Source: Micromonospora rhizosphaerae
GTDB lineage: Bacteria > Actinomycetota > Actinomycetes > Mycobacteriales > Micromonosporaceae
Assembly: GCF_900091465.1 (NCBI RefSeq)
Contig: NZ_FMHV01000002.1
Coordinates: forward strand, 4,464,001-4,528,000
DNA: 64,000 nt
Direction: 5' to 3'
Every line of letters begins with the position of its first letter. Position 1 is the first letter of the stretch. Under the pieces are notes generated by a model. It was given only the letters and a program-made list of their open reading frames with translations, searched no databases and had not been told where the DNA came from. The position numbers and the translations under genes are program-made. Shown here piece after piece: positions 1 through 9,310 of this stretch.

Positions 1-765
1 TACGTGCTGCGCGAGCTGCGCGCCGAGGGCGTCGGCGTCGACCACGTGACCCGCGATCCCGAGCGGCCCGCCGGGCTGATGTTCCTGGAACGGCGCACCG
101 CCGACCTGACCCGGGTGCGCTACCACCGGGCCGGATCCGCCGGCTCGGCGCTGTCGGTCGAGGACCTGCGCCCGGCCCTGGCCGCCGGCGCCCACGTGCT
201 GCACCTGACCGGCATCACCCCGGCGCTCTCCGACAGCGCCCGCGAGGCCACCCGGTGGGCGGCCGAGACCGCGTCCCGGTCCGGGGCGCTGGTCTGCCTC
301 GACGTCAACCACCGGGCGCGGCTCTGGACCCGGGACGCCGCCCGCGCGGTGCTCACCCCGCTCGCCGGGTACGCCTCGGTCGTCGTCGCCTCGGAAGACG
401 AGCTCGAACTCGTCGGCGAGCCCGGCGCGGACGAGCCGGCCGTGGTGGCCGCTCTGCTTGACCGCGGGGTGGAGACCGTGCTGGTCACACTCGGCGCGGA
501 CGGCGCCCGGGCGTACACCCGCGACGGGGTCCGGGAGGCGGCGGCGCTGCCCGTCACCGCGGTCGACACCGTCGGCGCGGGCGACGCCTTCACCGCCGGC
601 TACCTCTCCGGTCATCTCGACGGACTCGACCTGGCCGGGCGGCTGCGCCGCGCGGTCACCCTCGGCGCCTTCGCGGTCGCCGGTCACGGCGACTGGGAGG
701 CCCTGCCGCGCCGTGACGAACTGTCCCTCCTCGACGACCTGCAGCCCGGCAGCACCCTTCGCTGA
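1..765 (+). CDS. PfkB-family sugar kinase, probable 2-keto-3-deoxygluconate kinase (5' end outside window)
   Basis: The reading frame is open from the first base, so the N-terminus lies outside the window; about 254 residues are visible. The C-terminal PfkB signature [13 protein letters not shown] is present about 65 residues from the end, with the catalytic Asp in GAGD. A ribokinase-fold stretch ([11 protein letters not shown]) lies mid-protein. The family phosphorylates sugars and sugar acids. ManD follows after 26 bp and a gluconokinase after that, so phosphorylation of 2-keto-3-deoxygluconate, the product of mannonate dehydration, is the likely reaction. The substrate is inferred from this context; a fructokinase or ribokinase role cannot be excluded. 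Confidence 0.8.
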   Translation, partial: YVLRELRAEGVGVDHVTRDPERPAGLMFLERRTADLTRVRYHRAGSAGSALSVEDLRPALAAGAHVLHLTGITPALSDSAREATRWAAETASRSGALVCLDVNHRARLWTRDAARAVLTPLAGYASVVVASEDELELVGEPGADEPAVVAALLDRGVETVLVTLGADGARAYTRDGVREAAALPVTAVDTVGAGDAFTAGYLSGHLDGLDLAGRLRRAVTLGAFAVAGHGDWEALPRRDELSLLDDLQPGSTLR

Positions 766-791
766 GCACCACCTGCAAGAAAGGCACCTGC

Positions 792-2021
792 GTGAAGATC
801 ATCGCAGCGGACGTGATCGTCTCCAGTCCCGACCGGAACTTCGTCACCTTGAAGATCACCACGGACGAGGGCCTCACCGGCCTGGGGGACGGCACCCTCA
901 ACGGGCGGGAGCTGTCCGTCGCCTCCTATCTGGCTGACCACGTCGTCCCACTGCTGATCGGGCGGGACCCGCACCGGATCGAGGACACCTGGCAGTTCCT
1001 CTACCGCTCGGCGTACTGGCGGCGGGGACCGGTCACCATGGCCGCCATCGCCGCCGTGGACGTCGCGTTGTGGGACATCAAGGCCAAGGCCGCCGGGATG
1101 CCGCTCTACCAGCTGCTGGGCGGTGCGTCGCGGACCGGGATCATGGCGTACGGCCACGCTTCCGGGCGGGACCTGCCCGAGCTGTTCGACTCGATCCGCC
1201 GGCACCTCGAGCTCGGCTACCGGTCGATCCGGGTGCAGACCTCGGTGCCCGGCATCAACGCCGTCTACGGGGTGGCGGCGCAGCCCAGCGTCGACGGCAT
1301 GCGGTACGACTACGAGCCGGCCCAGCGCACCCCGCTGCCCGCCGAGGAGGACTGGGACACCCGCGCGTACCTGCGGCACCTGCCCGGCGTCTTCGAGGCG
1401 GTCCGCAACGAGTTCGGCCCGGAGCTGCCGCTGCTGCACGACGGGCACCACCGGATGACGCCGATCCAGGCCGCCAAGCTCGGCAAGGCCCTCGAACCGT
1501 ACGACCTGTTCTGGCTGGAGGACTGCACCCCGGCGGAGAACCAGGACGCGCTGCGCCTGGTCCGCCAGCACACCACCACGCCGCTGGCCATCGGCGAGGT
1601 CTTCAACACCGTCTGGGACTACCAGACCCTGATCCGGGAACAACTGATCGACTACGTCCGGTCCGCGGTCACCCACACCGGGGGCATCACCGCGATGCGG
1701 AAGCTGCTCGACTTCGCCGCGCAGTACCAGATCAAGTCCGGCATCCACGGCCCGACGGACATCTCGCCGGTGGGCATGGCCGCCGCGCTCCACCTCGACC
1801 TGGCCATCCACAACTTCGGCATCCAGGAGTACATGCAGCACGGCGCGCTGACCAACGAGGTGTTCCGGCAGTCGTTCACCTTCACCGACGGCTACCTGCA
1901 TCCGGGAGAGCAGCCCGGCCTCGGCGTGCAGCTCGACGAGGAGGCCGCCGCCCGGTTCCCGTACGTGCCGGCGTACCTGCCGTTCAACCGGCTCAAGGAC
2001 GGCACCGTCCATGACTGGTGA
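792..2021 (+). CDS. manD: D-mannonate dehydratase, enolase superfamily (ManD/RspA type)
   Basis: This 409-residue protein is full length for ManD enzymes, which dehydrate D-mannonate to 2-keto-3-deoxygluconate. The metal ligands fit the family spacing: Asp217 in LLHDGHH, Glu243 in FWLED and Glu269 in AIGEV, each 26 residues apart, with His219 as the likely acid/base and [10 protein letters not shown] near the C-terminus. The start is GTG at 792. The preceding kinase would take up the product, so the two genes act in consecutive steps of hexuronate breakdown. The gene overlaps the next one by 11 bp. Some family members prefer gluconate or are slow on mannonate, so the exact substrate is inferred. 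Confidence 0.88.
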   Translation: MKIIAADVIVSSPDRNFVTLKITTDEGLTGLGDGTLNGRELSVASYLADHVVPLLIGRDPHRIEDTWQFLYRSAYWRRGPVTMAAIAAVDVALWDIKAKAAGMPLYQLLGGASRTGIMAYGHASGRDLPELFDSIRRHLELGYRSIRVQTSVPGINAVYGVAAQPSVDGMRYDYEPAQRTPLPAEEDWDTRAYLRHLPGVFEAVRNEFGPELPLLHDGHHRMTPIQAAKLGKALEPYDLFWLEDCTPAENQDALRLVRQHTTTPLAIGEVFNTVWDYQTLIREQLIDYVRSAVTHTGGITAMRKLLDFAAQYQIKSGIHGPTDISPVGMAAALHLDLAIHNFGIQEYMQHGALTNEVFRQSFTFTDGYLHPGEQPGLGVQLDEEAAARFPYVPAYLPFNRLKDGTVHDW

Positions 2022-2556
2022 CCGGCGGCCCACCCGGCACATCGTGGTGATGGGCGTGTCGGGCGCGGGCAAGACGACGGTGGCCCGGGGGATCGGTGAG
2101 CTGACCGGGCTGCGGTTCGCCGAGGCGGACGAGTTCCACTCCGAGGCCAACGTGGCGCGGATGCGCTCCGGCGTGCCGCTGGACGACGCGGCGCGCTGGC
2201 CCTGGCTGGGCGAGCTGGCGGCCTGGATGGCCGCCCGGCACGCCGAGGGCGTGTCCACGGTGTTGACCTGCTCGGCGTTGAAGCGGTCCTACCGCGACGT
2301 GCTCCGCCAGGGCCCGCCGGAGGTGGAGTTCGTCCACCTGGCCGGGTCGGCCGAGCTGATCCGGGACCGGTTGACCCGGCGCGCCGGGCACTACATGCCG
2401 GCGAGCCTGCTCGACTCCCAGCGGGCCATCCTGGAGCACCTGGAACCGGACGAGTCCGGGGTCGTGCTGGACGTGACGCTGCCGCCGGACGAGCTGGTGG
2501 CGGCGGCGGTCACCCGGCTCGGTCTGCCGGCGCGGAGTGCGGTCTGCGGTCGGTAG
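2011..2556 (+). CDS. gntK: Gluconokinase, GntK type
   Basis: This 181-residue protein matches the size of thermoresistant-type gluconokinases, which phosphorylate D-gluconate to 6-phosphogluconate in the cytosol. A Walker A P-loop, GVSGAGKT, lies at residues 15-22. Other family features are [13 protein letters not shown] after the P-loop, a [10 protein letters not shown] stretch and [12 protein letters not shown] in the lid region. It overlaps the end of manD by 11 bp, which suggests translational coupling. It probably extends the same sugar-acid operon to gluconate. Confidence 0.9.
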   Translation: MTGDRRPTRHIVVMGVSGAGKTTVARGIGELTGLRFAEADEFHSEANVARMRSGVPLDDAARWPWLGELAAWMAARHAEGVSTVLTCSALKRSYRDVLRQGPPEVEFVHLAGSAELIRDRLTRRAGHYMPASLLDSQRAILEHLEPDESGVVLDVTLPPDELVAAAVTRLGLPARSAVCGR

Positions 2557-2568
2557 GTAGTAGCTGGG

Positions 2569-2598
2569 CGCGGCCGGCCCGGCCTCGGGCCGGTCGCG
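2569..2598. terminator. GC-rich hairpin between convergent gntK and ychJ
   Basis: A 13-bp stem with one mismatch and a 4-nt loop (GCCT) sits between two convergent stop codons. There is no U-tract, so it would act as a GC-rich bidirectional terminator. Confidence 0.5.
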
Positions 2599-2605
2599 GT
2601 GGTCC

Positions 2606-3025
2606 TCACTCGGGCACGGCGTCCAGGTAGACCCAGCGGCCGTCCTCGCGGACGAAGCGGCTGTGCTCCTCCTGCACGCCCGGCCGGCCCGCCTCGCGGT
2701 AGTGGGCGCGGAACCGCACCGTGCCGGCGGTGTCGAAGAGGCCGCCCCGGTCGGTCCCGAGGATCTCCAGACCGGTCCACCGCTGCCCCGGGTCCAGCCG
2801 CAGCCGCGCCGGCCGGGTCGAGGAGTGCCAGCTGCGCAGCAGGTAGTCGGCGTCACCGACGGCGAAGGCGCTGAACCGGGAGCGCATGAGCGCCTCGGCG
2901 GTCGCGGCGGTCGACTCGCCCCGGTGCAGCGGGCCGCAGCACTGCGCGTACGGCAGGCCGGATCCGCAGGGGCAGGGCAGGTTCGGATCCTCGGCCGCGC
3001 TCCGGCGGGCACCGCGCTTCGTCAC
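2606..3025 (-). CDS. YchJ-family SEC-C motif protein (UPF0225)
   Basis: This 139-residue protein carries a SEC-C metal-binding motif near the N-terminus (CPCGSGLPYAQCCG, residues 18-31). It is followed by the NTF2-like YchJ domain with the family hallmark ALMRSRFSAFAVGDADYLLRS, which is here split around residue 47. The SEC-C motif is a zinc-binding module also found at the end of SecA, but the YchJ function is not established. It lies 22 bp downstream of the histone-like gene on the same strand and may be cotranscribed with it. Confidence 0.88.
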   Translation of the reverse strand: MTKRGARRSAAEDPNLPCPCGSGLPYAQCCGPLHRGESTAATAEALMRSRFSAFAVGDADYLLRSWHSSTRPARLRLDPGQRWTGLEILGTDRGGLFDTAGTVRFRAHYREAGRPGVQEEHSRFVREDGRWVYLDAVPE

Positions 3026-3047
3026 GCGGTCATTCTTGCCGAGGTGC

Positions 3048-3509
3048 TCAGCGAGCGGGGCGACCAGCCCCGCGCACCCCCGGGCCGCGGGTGGGCCGGC
3101 GGGCCGTCCGCCGCCGCTCGAACGACTCCATGGTGGTCGCCTTCTTCGCCGGGGCCTCCTTGGTCGGCGCCCGCTTCGCCGCGGTCTTAGTGGCCGGGGC
3201 CATCTTCGCCGCGGCCTTCTTGGCCGGGGCCTTCTTCGCTGCCGCGGCCTTCGTGCCAGGTGCCTTGGCGGCGGTCGCCTTGACGGTCGCCTTGCCGGCG
3301 GGGGCCGCGGTGGCGGAAGTGTCCGTTTTCCGGGCCACCCGCGCCGTCGTCGGCTTCGGCTTCTCGCCCGGGGTCCTCGCAGCGCTCGCCCCGGTGCCCC
3401 GCTTTGTGGCGGCCGCGACCTTCTTCGCCGCCGCTTTCCGGTTCAACGGTGCCTTGCGGGTCCCGGTCGCCTTCCGGGCGTTGGTGCTGGCCCTCGACGA
3501 GTCCGCCAT
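3048..3509 (-). CDS. Histone-H1-like Lys/Ala/Pro-rich basic protein
   Basis: This is a 153-residue low-complexity protein of repeated AAKK, APAKK and TKAA units, with no globular domain visible. Such proteins resemble the C-terminal tails of eukaryotic H1 and of actinobacterial HupB, and usually bind DNA or RNA non-specifically. The ATG at 3509 was chosen because a strong GAGGAGG ribosome site precedes it by a few bases. A longer in-frame extension to 3662 is Arg-rich and runs through a tandem repeat, so it is not believed. A nucleoid role is inferred. Confidence 0.7.
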   Translation of the reverse strand: MADSSRASTNARKATGTRKAPLNRKAAAKKVAAATKRGTGASAARTPGEKPKPTTARVARKTDTSATAAPAGKATVKATAAKAPGTKAAAAKKAPAKKAAAKMAPATKTAAKRAPTKEAPAKKATTMESFERRRTARRPTRGPGVRGAGRPAR

Positions 3510-3621
3510 CGTCGTTCCTCCTCGGGGATCTGCCGCCGCGGCCGTGCGGGCGGTGCCGCCGCAGGGGCGCGGGCACCGGCCGGCGGCGTCGGGCCGACGG
3601 GCACGCGGCGCCTGTCTTCCC

Positions 3622-3661
3622 CTGCCCCCGCCGCTCAAACACTGCCCCCGCCGCTCAAACA
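3622..3661. repeat. Two perfect tandem copies of a 20-bp unit
   Basis: The unit CTGCCCCCGCCGCTCAAACA occurs twice head to tail with no mismatch, at 3622-3641 and 3642-3661. It lies about 115-155 bp upstream of the H1-like gene on the minus strand. Read on that strand, each unit gives a TGTTTGAG block followed by a G-run. It could be a recent slippage duplication or a doubled regulator site. Confidence 0.9.
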
Positions 3662-3758
3662 CGAGGGCTCACCACCGGTTGTCGCGGGCCTTCTGTCGCT
3701 CGTCGTCGCGGCGCTTGCCGACTCGCGGCGTGTTGCCGGACCGTAGTGCAATGGCGGC

Positions 3759-4542
3759 ATGGGCGATGACATAGAGGAACGGTTGGCCGCCGCCGCGGCG
3801 GCGCTCCGCGAGCACGAACTGACCACCCGGCGGGTGGCGGAGCTGCAGCGGCGGGTCGGCGCCGCCGAGGACGAGTTGCGCGCGTTGCGCGCTCGGCTCG
3901 ACGCTGAGCAGGCCGACGTCCACCGGCTGGCGGGGCTCACCCTGGGCCGGCTGGTCGCCTCGCTGCGCGGCGCTCGCGACGACGAGCTGGCTCGGGAACG
4001 GGCCGAGGCCGAGGCAGTCCGGTACCGGGTGACGGAGGCGGAGCAGCGGCTTGCCGCGTTGCGAGCGGAACGGGCCAAGGCGCGGGCCCGGCAGACCCGG
4101 CTGGTCGAGGCCCGCCGCGTCTACGAGATGCTGCTCAACGAACGGGAACGCGAGCTCGCCGGGACCGACGATCCGCGCCGGACCCGGCTGTTGGAGCTGG
4201 CCGACGAGCGGGGGCGCCTGGCCGGGGAGCAGCGGGAGGTGACCGAGGCGCTCCGGGCGGCCGACCCTGCTGCGGACCGAACTGGCCGACGTGCCCGGCG
4301 AGGCGCCGCACGCACCATCGCTGGAGCTCGGTGACCTGACCAGGTTCACGGACATCTGGCTGGACAACATCATCACCGACCTCGCGGTGATGCGGCGCGT
4401 CGAGCGGGCGCAGGGCGCGGCTGAGCGATCGCTGGCGACGGTCTCGCGGCTGCGCCGTCGGCTCGGGGACCGGGCGGCCGAGCTGAGCGCTCGGTTGGCG
4501 GTCGTCGAGGCGGAGCGCGAGCGGCTGCTGAACAGCCCTTGA
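3759..4542 (+). pseudogene. Coiled-coil protein gene with internal deletion and frameshift
   Basis: The first part (3759 to about 4265) encodes a heptad-rich charged coiled coil (EERLAAAAAALREHEL onward). In that frame translation then drifts into an Arg-rich tail ending at 4334. The natural continuation lies in the +1 frame from about 4264 (TLLRTELADVPGEAPHAPSL) and runs as a helical domain (DIWLDNIITDLAVM) to the stop at 4542. From memory of related actinobacterial proteins, these two parts are normally joined in one chain with about 40-50 further residues between them, so a deletion has probably removed that segment and shifted the frame. A sequencing error alone would not explain the missing residues. 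Function unknown. Confidence 0.6.
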
Positions 4543-4593
4543 GCGGACGACGCCGTCCAGCCGGATCGGGCCAACTCCCCGCGCGGGGACGGT

Positions 4594-4626
4594 GGCGGGC
4601 GGGGACGGTGGCCGCCCCCGCCCGCC
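4594..4626. terminator. GC hairpin between convergent genes
   Basis: Eleven perfect base pairs (GGCGGGCGGGG with CCCCGCCCGCC) surround an 11-nt loop. It is just beyond the stop at 4542 and just before the stop of the minus-strand gene at 4636, a fitting place for a bidirectional terminator. No U-tract. Confidence 0.5.
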
Positions 4627-4635
4627 GGGCACCCG

Positions 4636-5961
4636 TCAGCCGAGGAGGAACGTCTGGGTCTGCGGGTTGAGCATCGGCAGTTTCCTGGCCCCGGCCGTCT
4701 CGGGGCCGCTGAACCGGAGCACGTCCACGCCCCGGGAGATGTCGTTGGCCACGATCAGGCCGTTGTACCAGTACGTCGACCACTGGTTGGACCGCATGTC
4801 GTAGTAGCCGATCTCCCTGGGGTTGCTCGGGTCGGTCAGGTCGACCACGGAGGTCCCCGAGCCATAGGCGGAGGAGACCAGAATGTTGCGGCCGGCCACC
4901 GGCACGTAGTTGAAGTTGTGGTAGGTGCTCGGCTCGGCGCGCGGGATGCGCAGGTGGCTCAGCGGCGTGCCGGGGTCGTCGACCGCGTACGTCCAGATCG
5001 CCCCGAACGGCTCCTTCGCCGGCCCGAAGTACTCGTCGCCGAAGGTGACGTGCTTCCCGTCGTGGGTGAACGCCGCGCTGTGCCAGATGTCCACGTCCGG
5101 CGTGTCGATGTTCGCGGTCACCCGGGGCGCCAGCGGGTCGCTGATGTCCCAGAGCTGCCCCTGCGACAGGCAGGCTGCGGCGGCGAGCTTACGCGGGGTC
5201 AGCACCTGGATGTCGTGGCAGGCGAAGAAGTCACCGGACGCGCCGGAGAAGAGGTCGATCCCCTTGACCGTGGGCTCCGCGACGACCTTCGCGGCGAGAC
5301 CGGCGGCGGCGTCGCCACCCGGGACGTCGATCACCGAGATCCGCTCGAACGGCGCCCGGCAGTCCGGGCCGATGTTGCTGGCGCTCAACGGGTACGACGC
5401 GACGTAGATGTAGGTGCCGCCGTCCTCGCGGGGTACCAGGGTGTGGGTGTGCGAGCCGCAGTCGGTCCGGATCGCCTGGAGGAACCGCGGCGCGCTCGGG
5501 TCGCTGACGTCGAAGACCCGTACGCCCTCCCAGGCGCCCGGCGTGGCCGCGGTGACGTTGCGGGACCCCTCGCAGCCCGGCGTGCTCTGCGGCGTGTCCA
5601 CCGACAGGAACAGCAGGTCACCCCAGACTGAGACGTCGCCCTGCGGCCCGTTGCAGTGCACGTCGGCCAGCTCGACCGGCTCGCCCGGCTCGGAGATGTC
5701 GATGATCCGGAAGCCGCCGTAGTGGCCGGCGAAGACCAGGTCGCCGGAGAAGGCGAGGTCGGAGTTGACGCCGCCGGTGTGGGCGGCGGTCGAGAGCAGG
5801 TGCATGTTGCGGCTGTAGCCGTCGGCCGGGCTGCTCGGCGGGGGCGGCGGGACGGACCCGTCGTCCCACGGCTCGTGCGCCTGGGCGGGAGCGGACATCG
5901 TGGCGAGCAGGACGGCCGCCCCCACGACGACGAGTGATCGGAACCGGGCTGGTCTACGCAT
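4636..5961 (-). CDS. Secreted LVIVD-repeat (beta-propeller-like) protein
   Basis: This 441-residue protein starts at an ATG at 5961 with an AGGGGAAG ribosome site. It begins with a signal peptide: a positive MRRPARFRS, a hydrophobic core, then SAPAQA as a likely cleavage site before HEPWDDGS. The mature part has repeated blocks of the type F-x-G-x-x-R-I-I-D-I-S-x-P and R-V-F-D-V-S-D-P-S, characteristic of LVIVD repeats that fold into a surface propeller. No catalytic residues were recognised. Homologues are extracellular proteins of unknown role. It is divergent from a secreted peptidase, with about 230 bp of shared upstream DNA. Confidence 0.82.
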   Translation of the reverse strand: MRRPARFRSLVVVGAAVLLATMSAPAQAHEPWDDGSVPPPPPSSPADGYSRNMHLLSTAAHTGGVNSDLAFSGDLVFAGHYGGFRIIDISEPGEPVELADVHCNGPQGDVSVWGDLLFLSVDTPQSTPGCEGSRNVTAATPGAWEGVRVFDVSDPSAPRFLQAIRTDCGSHTHTLVPREDGGTYIYVASYPLSASNIGPDCRAPFERISVIDVPGGDAAAGLAAKVVAEPTVKGIDLFSGASGDFFACHDIQVLTPRKLAAAACLSQGQLWDISDPLAPRVTANIDTPDVDIWHSAAFTHDGKHVTFGDEYFGPAKEPFGAIWTYAVDDPGTPLSHLRIPRAEPSTYHNFNYVPVAGRNILVSSAYGSGTSVVDLTDPSNPREIGYYDMRSNQWSTYWYNGLIVANDISRGVDVLRFSGPETAGARKLPMLNPQTQTFLLG

Positions 5962-6193
5962 GCACTTCCCCTGACATCGGCTGCGTCGTGCTGGGTCACG
6001 ACCAGGTACGTGGCCGTCACACTGCCAAATATTTCCAGGTATCGCTAGACCCTTGGCGGAAAGCAACACGGATATCCGCAGTTCAACCCATGTGGACGGT
6101 TCCCATGCCCGCTACCTGCGTCTACATTGCGGGGAACTGGCGTACGAGGCCGGTGCGCCGGGGTCCCTCGTCACCAAGGAGGTGCGGCACATC

Positions 6194-7801
6194 GTGGTGT
6201 CTCCCCGGAAAACCCTCGCCGGCATGGCCGTCGGCGCCGTCGTCGGGTCGATGACCCTCGTCGGTCCCGTCCAGGCCGACCCCACCAACAACTCCGTCGA
6301 CACACTCACCAAGGCCGTCACGGTGCAGGGCGTGCTCCGGCACCTCGACGCCTTCCAGGCGATCGCGGACGCCCATGACGGCACCCGCGCCTCCGGCACT
6401 TCTGGCTTCACGGCCAGCGCCGACTACGTGGCCGGAAAGCTGGCGGAGGCCGGTTACCAGGTCACCCGGCAGCCCTTCCAGTTCCCCTTCTACGAGGAGT
6501 TCGGCTCGTCCTTCGCCCAGGTGGCGCCGAACCCGACCACCTACGTCGACGGGGTCGACTACGACCTCATGGATTACTCGGCGGCGGGGGACGTCACGGG
6601 TGGGGTGGTCCCCGTCGACCTCGCCCTGGCCAATCCGGCCACCTCCAGCTCAGGATGCCAGCCCGGGGACTTCACCGGGCTCAACCTGACCGGCAAGGTC
6701 GCGCTCATGCAGCGCGGCGAGTGTTCGTTCGGTCAGAAGGCGACCAACGCCAGGGCCGCCGGCGCGGTCGGGGCGATCATCATGAACCAGGGCAACGGCA
6801 CGCCGGCGAACAACCCGGACCGGTTCGCCCTGTTCGCCGGCACGCTCGGCGGCCCGGTGGGCATCCCGGTCGTGTCGGTCTCGTTCGCCAAGGGGGTCGA
6901 GTTGGCCTCGACCGCCGGCCTGACCGTCCGGATCACCGCGGACACCACCTCTGAGGTGCGCAGCACAGAGAACGTGATCGCGCAGTCCCGCGAGGGCCGC
7001 ACCGACAACGTGGTGATGGCCGGGGCGCACCTGGACTCGGTGCCGGAGGGACCGGGGTTCAATGACAACGGCACCGGCAGCGCCGCCATCCTGGAGGTCG
7101 CGTTGCAGATGGCGAAGGTGAAGCCGAACAACGCGGTCCGGTTCGCCTGGTGGGGCGCGGAGGAGGGGGGCCTGCTCGGCTCCAACCACTACGTCAACAC
7201 GCTGTCGCCGGCTCAGCGGGCCGACATCGCCCTGTACCTGAACTTCGACATGATCGGCTCGCCGAACTACGTCTACGGCATCTACGACGGTGACGACTCC
7301 GCGGCCTCGGGTTCGGGCCCCGGCCCGGCCGGCTCCGCGCAGATCGAGGACGTGTTCGAGGCGTTCTTCGCCTCCAGGGGCCTGCCCACCGTGCCGGCGG
7401 ACTTCACCGGCCGGTCGGACTACGGGCCGTTCATCGCCCCCGGGGTCGGCATTCCGGCCGGCGGGCTCTTCACCGGCGCGGAGGGCGTGAAGACGGCCGC
7501 GGAGGCGGCGCTCGTCGGCGGTGTGGCCGGCAAGTCGTACGACCCCTGCTACCACCAGGCCTGCGACAGCCTTACGCCGGTCGCCGACGGCGCCGACGCG
7601 ACCCTCTATGGCCAACTCGCCGGCAACGCCCTGTACGGGAACGTGAGCACGACGGCCCTGGACGTCAACAGCGACGCCATCGCCACCGCGGTCATCACGT
7701 TCGCGTACGACACCTCGACGGTCAACAGTGTGCCCCGCGCCCCCGGCAAGTCGCACGCGGCCGGGAGCAGCGAAGACGCGCACGGGCACCAGACCATGTG
7801 A
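6194..7801 (+). CDS. Secreted M28-family zinc aminopeptidase with PA domain
   Basis: This protein of about 535 residues starts at a GTG at 6194, 11 nt after AAGGAGG. A hydrophobic signal segment follows (TLAGMAVGAVVGSMTLVGP). A protease-associated domain occupies roughly residues 130-230 (ALMQRGECSFGQKATNA). The M28 domain then shows the zinc/catalytic signatures GAHLDSV near residue 278, AWWGAEEGGLLGS near 322 and NFDMIGSPN near 350. The family removes N-terminal residues from peptides, here outside the cell. A longer in-frame upstream reading is possible but would bury the signal peptide. Confidence 0.88.
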   Translation: MVSPRKTLAGMAVGAVVGSMTLVGPVQADPTNNSVDTLTKAVTVQGVLRHLDAFQAIADAHDGTRASGTSGFTASADYVAGKLAEAGYQVTRQPFQFPFYEEFGSSFAQVAPNPTTYVDGVDYDLMDYSAAGDVTGGVVPVDLALANPATSSSGCQPGDFTGLNLTGKVALMQRGECSFGQKATNARAAGAVGAIIMNQGNGTPANNPDRFALFAGTLGGPVGIPVVSVSFAKGVELASTAGLTVRITADTTSEVRSTENVIAQSREGRTDNVVMAGAHLDSVPEGPGFNDNGTGSAAILEVALQMAKVKPNNAVRFAWWGAEEGGLLGSNHYVNTLSPAQRADIALYLNFDMIGSPNYVYGIYDGDDSAASGSGPGPAGSAQIEDVFEAFFASRGLPTVPADFTGRSDYGPFIAPGVGIPAGGLFTGAEGVKTAAEAALVGGVAGKSYDPCYHQACDSLTPVADGADATLYGQLAGNALYGNVSTTALDVNSDAIATAVITFAYDTSTVNSVPRAPGKSHAAGSSEDAHGHQTM

Positions 7802-7815
7802 CCCGACGCGTCGCC

Positions 7816-7853
7816 GACGGGCCGGGGCTCCCTGACCGGAGTCCCGGCCCGTC
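7816..7853 (+). terminator. Long hairpin after the M28 peptidase gene
   Basis: Two 16-nt arms with a single mismatch flank a 6-nt loop. The hairpin begins 15 nt after the stop codon and is followed by a short TT. A good factor-independent terminator candidate for the peptidase transcript. Confidence 0.65.
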
Positions 7854-7974
7854 TTCGCATGGTCGTCCAGCGGCAGATTGGCCCATTGAATCCGCCACGG
7901 ATCGGCACTCTGACGGGGCCGATCCGTCCGCCTACCGTGAGGCGCATCCGCTCTCCGGAAGGAACGAGACGACC

Positions 7975-8592
7975 ATGACTACCGCCGACATGTGGTTCGA
8001 CCCGCGCTGCCCGTGGGCCTGGAACGCCTCCCGCTGGCTGCTGGAGGTGGAGCGGGTCCGCGACGTGCGGGTCCGGTTCCACGTGATGAGCCTGGCCGTG
8101 CTCAACGAGGGGCGCGACGGGCTGGAGGAGTGGTACCGGGAATGGCTGAAGCCGGGCATGGGTCCGGTCCGGGTCGCCGTCGCGGCCGAGCAGAAGTTCG
8201 GCAACGAGGTGCTGCGCGACCTGTACACCGCGCTCGGCACCCGGATCCACTACGACCGCGCACCGATCGCCCGGGAACTGTACGTCGCGGCGTTGACCGA
8301 GGTCGGCCTGCCCCTCGAGTTGGCCGACGCGGCCGAGTCGACGGACCACGACGAGGCGCTGCTGGCCAGTCACCACGCCGGACTGGAGCCGGTGGGCGAG
8401 GACCTGGGCACCCCCACCATCCACGTCACCGACCACGCCGGAGCGTGCAACGCCTTCTTTGGACCCGTGGTGGCCCCGATCCCGCGCGGTGAGGAGGCGG
8501 GCCGGCTCTGGGACGGCGTGCTGCTGGTCTCCGGCACCGACGGGTTCTTCGAGCTGAAGCGGGCGCGCACCCGTCGGCCGATCGAGCGGTGA
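7975..8592 (+). CDS. DsbA-fold protein related to mycothiol-dependent nitroreductase Rv2466c, resolving Cys lost
   Basis: This 205-residue protein starts at an ATG at 7975. It has the thioredoxin-like DsbA fold of the Rv2466c family: MWFDPRCPWAW at the N-terminus, FHVMSLAVLNEGRDGL, and the cis-Pro loop LGTPTIHV. The Rv2466c redox motif is CPWC, and that enzyme reduces nitro prodrugs with mycothiol. Here the motif is CPWA: the nucleophilic Cys12 is kept but the second Cys is Ala15. This would allow a monothiol mechanism with mycothiol but not an intramolecular disulfide. Substrate unknown. Confidence 0.82.
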   Translation: MTTADMWFDPRCPWAWNASRWLLEVERVRDVRVRFHVMSLAVLNEGRDGLEEWYREWLKPGMGPVRVAVAAEQKFGNEVLRDLYTALGTRIHYDRAPIARELYVAALTEVGLPLELADAAESTDHDEALLASHHAGLEPVGEDLGTPTIHVTDHAGACNAFFGPVVAPIPRGEEAGRLWDGVLLVSGTDGFFELKRARTRRPIER

Positions 8593-8815
8593 ACCGTGAC
8601 CCGATCGGGCGGCTCAAACCGGACCTCCGCGTGACGGGAACACGCCAACGGCACGGTCACGGCGGCGGCGAAGTCCGCCGGCCCCCGTCTCCTCGTTCTG
8701 CTTGAAAGTCCTGCGCGTGGCCGATCTCCGGCAGCCGTGTCCCGCTGATCACAATCGGCACCGAAACAGCTAGCTGATCATGCGGCGAGTGGTTCCTCTC
8801 CGTAGCGTGAAGGAC

Positions 8816-9310
8816 ATGAGCAAGCGCTATGTCGGCAGAAAGCCGGTTCCCGCTCGGAAACGACGCAGACGGTCGCGCTCCGACGGGGACTCGGTCGCCC
8901 GAGGGGTGGCCAAGCCCGCTGCCGACGTCGTCGTCCGGGGGGTCGCGCCAGCGCCCGCCGACACGGAGGTTCCCGCGGCGGCCGCGTCTGCAATGGAGGC
9001 AGCCGCTGGCGCGGCGCTCATCGAGGGCGCCGCCGGTCGGATCGCCGACATGTCCTCTCCAGACCGCGCCGTGGCCCGGGGCGTCGCGGCACCGCCGGAA
9101 CCGTCCGTCAGGGAACAGCCCGTCGACGACGCCACCGAGATGCTCCAGGCGCCGGACTTGACCGCGGCGATCTTCGTGGACCGGTCCGGCCGCCGTGCAC
9201 GCAAGCTCCGCCGGCTCGCGTGCGCCGTGATCGTACTGGCCCTGCTCCTGCTGGTCGCCCTCTGGATCAGCCAGGGCGCGGACGCCCTGGGCCTGCAGGC
9301 GCCCGGCTGA
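8816..9310 (+). CDS. Hypothetical single-pass membrane protein, first gene of a glycosyltransferase pair
   Basis: This 164-residue protein starts at the ATG at 8816 after a GTGAAGGAC stretch. The N-terminus is very basic (KRYVGRKPVPARKRRRRSR), the middle is Ala/Pro-rich and probably disordered, and the C-terminus has one transmembrane helix (LACAVIVLALLLLVALWI) with a short tail. Its stop overlaps the start of the next gene (TGATG), so the two are translationally coupled. It may anchor or regulate the downstream polysaccharide enzyme. No known family recognised. Confidence 0.65.
   Translation: MSKRYVGRKPVPARKRRRRSRSDGDSVARGVAKPAADVVVRGVAPAPADTEVPAAAASAMEAAAGAALIEGAAGRIADMSSPDRAVARGVAAPPEPSVREQPVDDATEMLQAPDLTAAIFVDRSGRRARKLRRLACAVIVLALLLLVALWISQGADALGLQAPG

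Noticed and set aside
684..2258. Long minus-strand open frame opposite manD
   Set aside because: Product is rich in Arg, Pro, Gly, Val and His repeats typical of antisense of high-GC genes; manD on the plus strand has intact catalytic residues.
3048..3662. Longer N-terminus for the H1-like protein from 3662
   Set aside because: The extension is encoded by the tandem repeat and lacks the strong ribosome site found at 3509.
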